Source: Zelonia costaricensis (taxonomy: Eukaryota; Euglenozoa; Kinetoplastea; Trypanosomatida; Trypanosomatidae). From it: DNA of 48,946 bases. Position 1 is the stretch's first letter; every line of letters starts with the position of its first letter. The notes below the pieces were generated by a model. The model was not told where the DNA came from, made no database searches, and saw only the letters and a list, made by a program, of their open reading frames with translations. Where the stretch lies: assembly GCA_030849075.1 (NCBI GenBank), contig JASAOO010003374.1, positions 1 to 48,946 on the forward strand, given 5' to 3'. Shown piece by piece: positions 47,394-48,946 of this stretch. A program made the translations under genes and the position numbers.

Positions 47394-47416
47394 CACACAC
47401 ACACACACACACACAC
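47394..47416. repeat. (CA)n microsatellite
   Basis: A CA run of about 23 nt, 54 nt after a possible splice acceptor AG at 47339-47340. Confidence 0.92.
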
Positions 47417-48392
47417 AAATGCACACTCTCTGTCTCTATCTCTCCCCAGCTCTTTTCTCGTCTCGTAGAATTGCCACGACTCCCTCCCCCCACTGGCACC
47501 TCGTACTTATTACCACGCCTTCGATTCTGCCGCTTCACACACCCGCGACGGCTGCATCCCGGTACACCGCACTCACGCTGCACCACGACGCACATCGCAG
47601 GAAACTCCGCAAAGCAAGCAACATCCACAACAGCGGCATTCATTTGTGCTCGGAAGCACGCAGAAGACTGTCACAGCTGTCCAGAGATTGAGCCGAGCCT
47701 CCGAAGACAGCGCTATCGCCGCGGGGTGCAACCCTCTTCCCCTTCCCCCCCTCTCCGCCCCCTTTCTGCAATCCTGACCGCTTCAGCGCATCGCCTCTTT
47801 CGCTCTTCTCCAACCGCACGTGAGAGAAGCCATCAGGCGGCGTACTGTGTGTGCCTGCGTGTGCGTGTGTGTGTCTGGGCTGCTGCTCCTGTGCATCCTT
47901 GCTTCCCTCTGTGTTGAACCTCGCCTGCTGTGCTTCTTCTCCAACACCTGCGTTCCACGTTGAGGTTGGCCGTTTGTGACTCAGTCAGCCAGCGTGCACC
48001 CGCCCCACAACCCCTCACCACCACCGTTCCACGGATCCACCCCTCTCCCCCTTCCCACAGCCCTCACCCCTCCCTTCCCTCCCTCCCGCCTCGCGAGCTC
48101 CGGCCCTCTGCCGTTGCTGGCCGACCCATTACGAGAGCCGCCTCGCACCCGCCTTCTCCGTCCTGCCAGGGGCTCGACCTGCTTTCTTCTCGACCACTAC
48201 TGCGCTTTTCTTTCTGTTCCACATCCGAGACTGAGCTGCTCAAGCAAGTGTGCTGCACCCGGCACGTAAATCCACATCTCTCTCTCTCTCGGTGTGTGGC
48301 TGCGGGACTGCGTCTCTCACGGCATCTCTCACGCCCCCGCCCCCGCTGCCTTCCTCAACAGCTCAGCGTCTTCCCTCTCTCCCACTTGTGTG

Positions 48393-48412
48393 GTGTGTGT
48401 GTGTGTGTGTGT
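48393..48412. repeat. (TG)n microsatellite
   Basis: A TG run of about 20 nt near the window end, on the far side of the 47394 CA tract. Confidence 0.9.
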
Positions 48413-48913
48413 GCGTGTGTTTCTTGCTAATCTCCATTTTTGGCTTTGACTTGCGTTGCCCCGCTGTGAACTTCGTTTTGCCGTCTTTCGTTCTCCTCCT
48501 TCTTCATCGCCCACTGCCCCGACGTTGGGTGCGTGTGCAACACGGCGTGCATCGCCTTCTCTTCCCACTCCCCCACTCTCGCCAGCAGCACCGGCGCACG
48601 CACGAGGGAAGCAAGCGGAAGAGAGCCGCGGACGCGTGCCTGGGCTCGGGTCGCTTGCCGGGGGTGCGTCATTCACTATCCCTTCGCTAAACGGTGAGAG
48701 ACCCAGCTGTCCTGCGCGTCTTGTCCCCCCCCCTCTCCTCTCTCCCGCCTCCGCCTTCTCTCTCCCCTTTCCCCACGCACACCCGCTTGCTCGATCACAT
48801 CAACACCTTTTCCTCTTTTATCGTGTTGCGCGGCAGCGGGCCTGTGCGTGCTGCATTGCCCACTCCCCGCTTCCGCCCTTCGCATCAGCGCCATCCTCAT
48901 TTGCGCCTCCCGT

Positions 48914-48939
48914 GGGGGGGCCCCCCCCCCCCCCCCCCC
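48914..48939. repeat. G7-C19 homopolymer at the window edge
   Basis: Seven G residues followed by 19 C residues just before the end of the sequence. Such runs often terminate assemblies, so the edge may be a contig end. Confidence 0.85.
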
Positions 48940-48946
48940 GCCGGGG

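Larger units (their letters stand above)
44959..48946. other. About 4 kb of gene-free sequence to the window end
   Basis: No convincing gene on either strand. The 5' part is TG-rich (45105-45332) as expected for the 3' UTR of the nibrin-like gene. TG tracts recur at 46171-46188 and near 46440, a GGT array lies at 46101-46121, an A11 run at 46588-46598, a CA tract at 47394-47416, and a TG tract at 48393-48412. A pyrimidine tract with gcag at 47338-47340 could be a splice acceptor for a gene beyond the window. Open frames translate into low-complexity Ser/Pro/His/Cys sequence. Confidence 0.6.

Noticed and set aside
47171..47917. A 248-codon + strand frame in the right-hand gene-free region.
   Set aside because: It is Ser/Pro/His-rich, crosses a CA microsatellite and shows no motif.
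1..48946. tRNA, snoRNA or rRNA genes in the intergenic regions.
   Set aside because: I looked for B-box-like words and cloverleaf ends by eye and saw none that were convincing. A covariance-model scan would be needed to exclude small RNAs.
44959..48946. A strand-switch region with minus-strand genes at the right end.
   Set aside because: No minus-strand frame with protein-like sequence is visible in the last 4 kb, so a switch inside the window cannot be supported.

Overview
The window looks like nuclear DNA of a trypanosomatid of the Leishmania group (Leishmaniinae). Eight long intron-less reading frames all lie on the + strand and are separated by 0.5 to 2.2 kb of non-coding DNA. Coding DNA is strongly GC-rich at third positions and encodes many Ala, Ser, Gly and Pro runs. 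The intergenic DNA is full of pyrimidine tracts, (TG)n and (CA)n tracts, and C and A homopolymers. This is the usual layout of a polycistronic transcription unit whose mRNAs are made by trans-splicing and polyadenylation. The species cannot be fixed from the sequence alone.

Layout. 1-2545: non-coding, with two single-N joins. 2546-13324: a giant secretory-pathway protein (3592 aa) with a signal peptide, a long Cys-bearing Ig/PKD-like ectodomain and C-terminal membrane helices. 14185-15201: a probable mitochondrial, membrane-anchored class III J protein. 16469-21196: a 1575-aa protein resembling RMC1/Mic1, the accessory subunit of the Mon1-Ccz1 Rab7 GEF. 21725-23089: a fructosamine/ketosamine-3-kinase family protein. 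24539-30445: a large coiled-coil protein with a long disordered tail. 32291-36118: a Ser/Pro-rich protein with a possible degenerate EF-hand. 37836-39458: an EFM5/EEF1AKMT1-type methyltransferase with a long C-terminal extension. 41701-44958: an FHA-BRCT-BRCT protein resembling nibrin (NBS1). 44959-48946: about 4 kb with no convincing gene, ending in a C homopolymer.

The genes do not form a functional pathway, as expected for a trypanosomatid directional cluster. Start codons were chosen as the first in-frame ATG after a plausible pyrimidine tract and AG splice acceptor. In each case the inferred 5' leader contains no other ATG. Functional calls rest on motif and domain recognition by eye; no database search was run.

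The most interesting points are the RMC1-like protein, the NBS1-like protein whose FHA domain seems to lack the usual phosphate-contacting arginines, the giant Ig/PKD-like protein, the lineage-specific additions to two enzymes, and a TG-then-CA polarity of microsatellites across most intergenic regions. Three single-N positions are flanked by duplicated sequence and look like unmerged contig overlaps.
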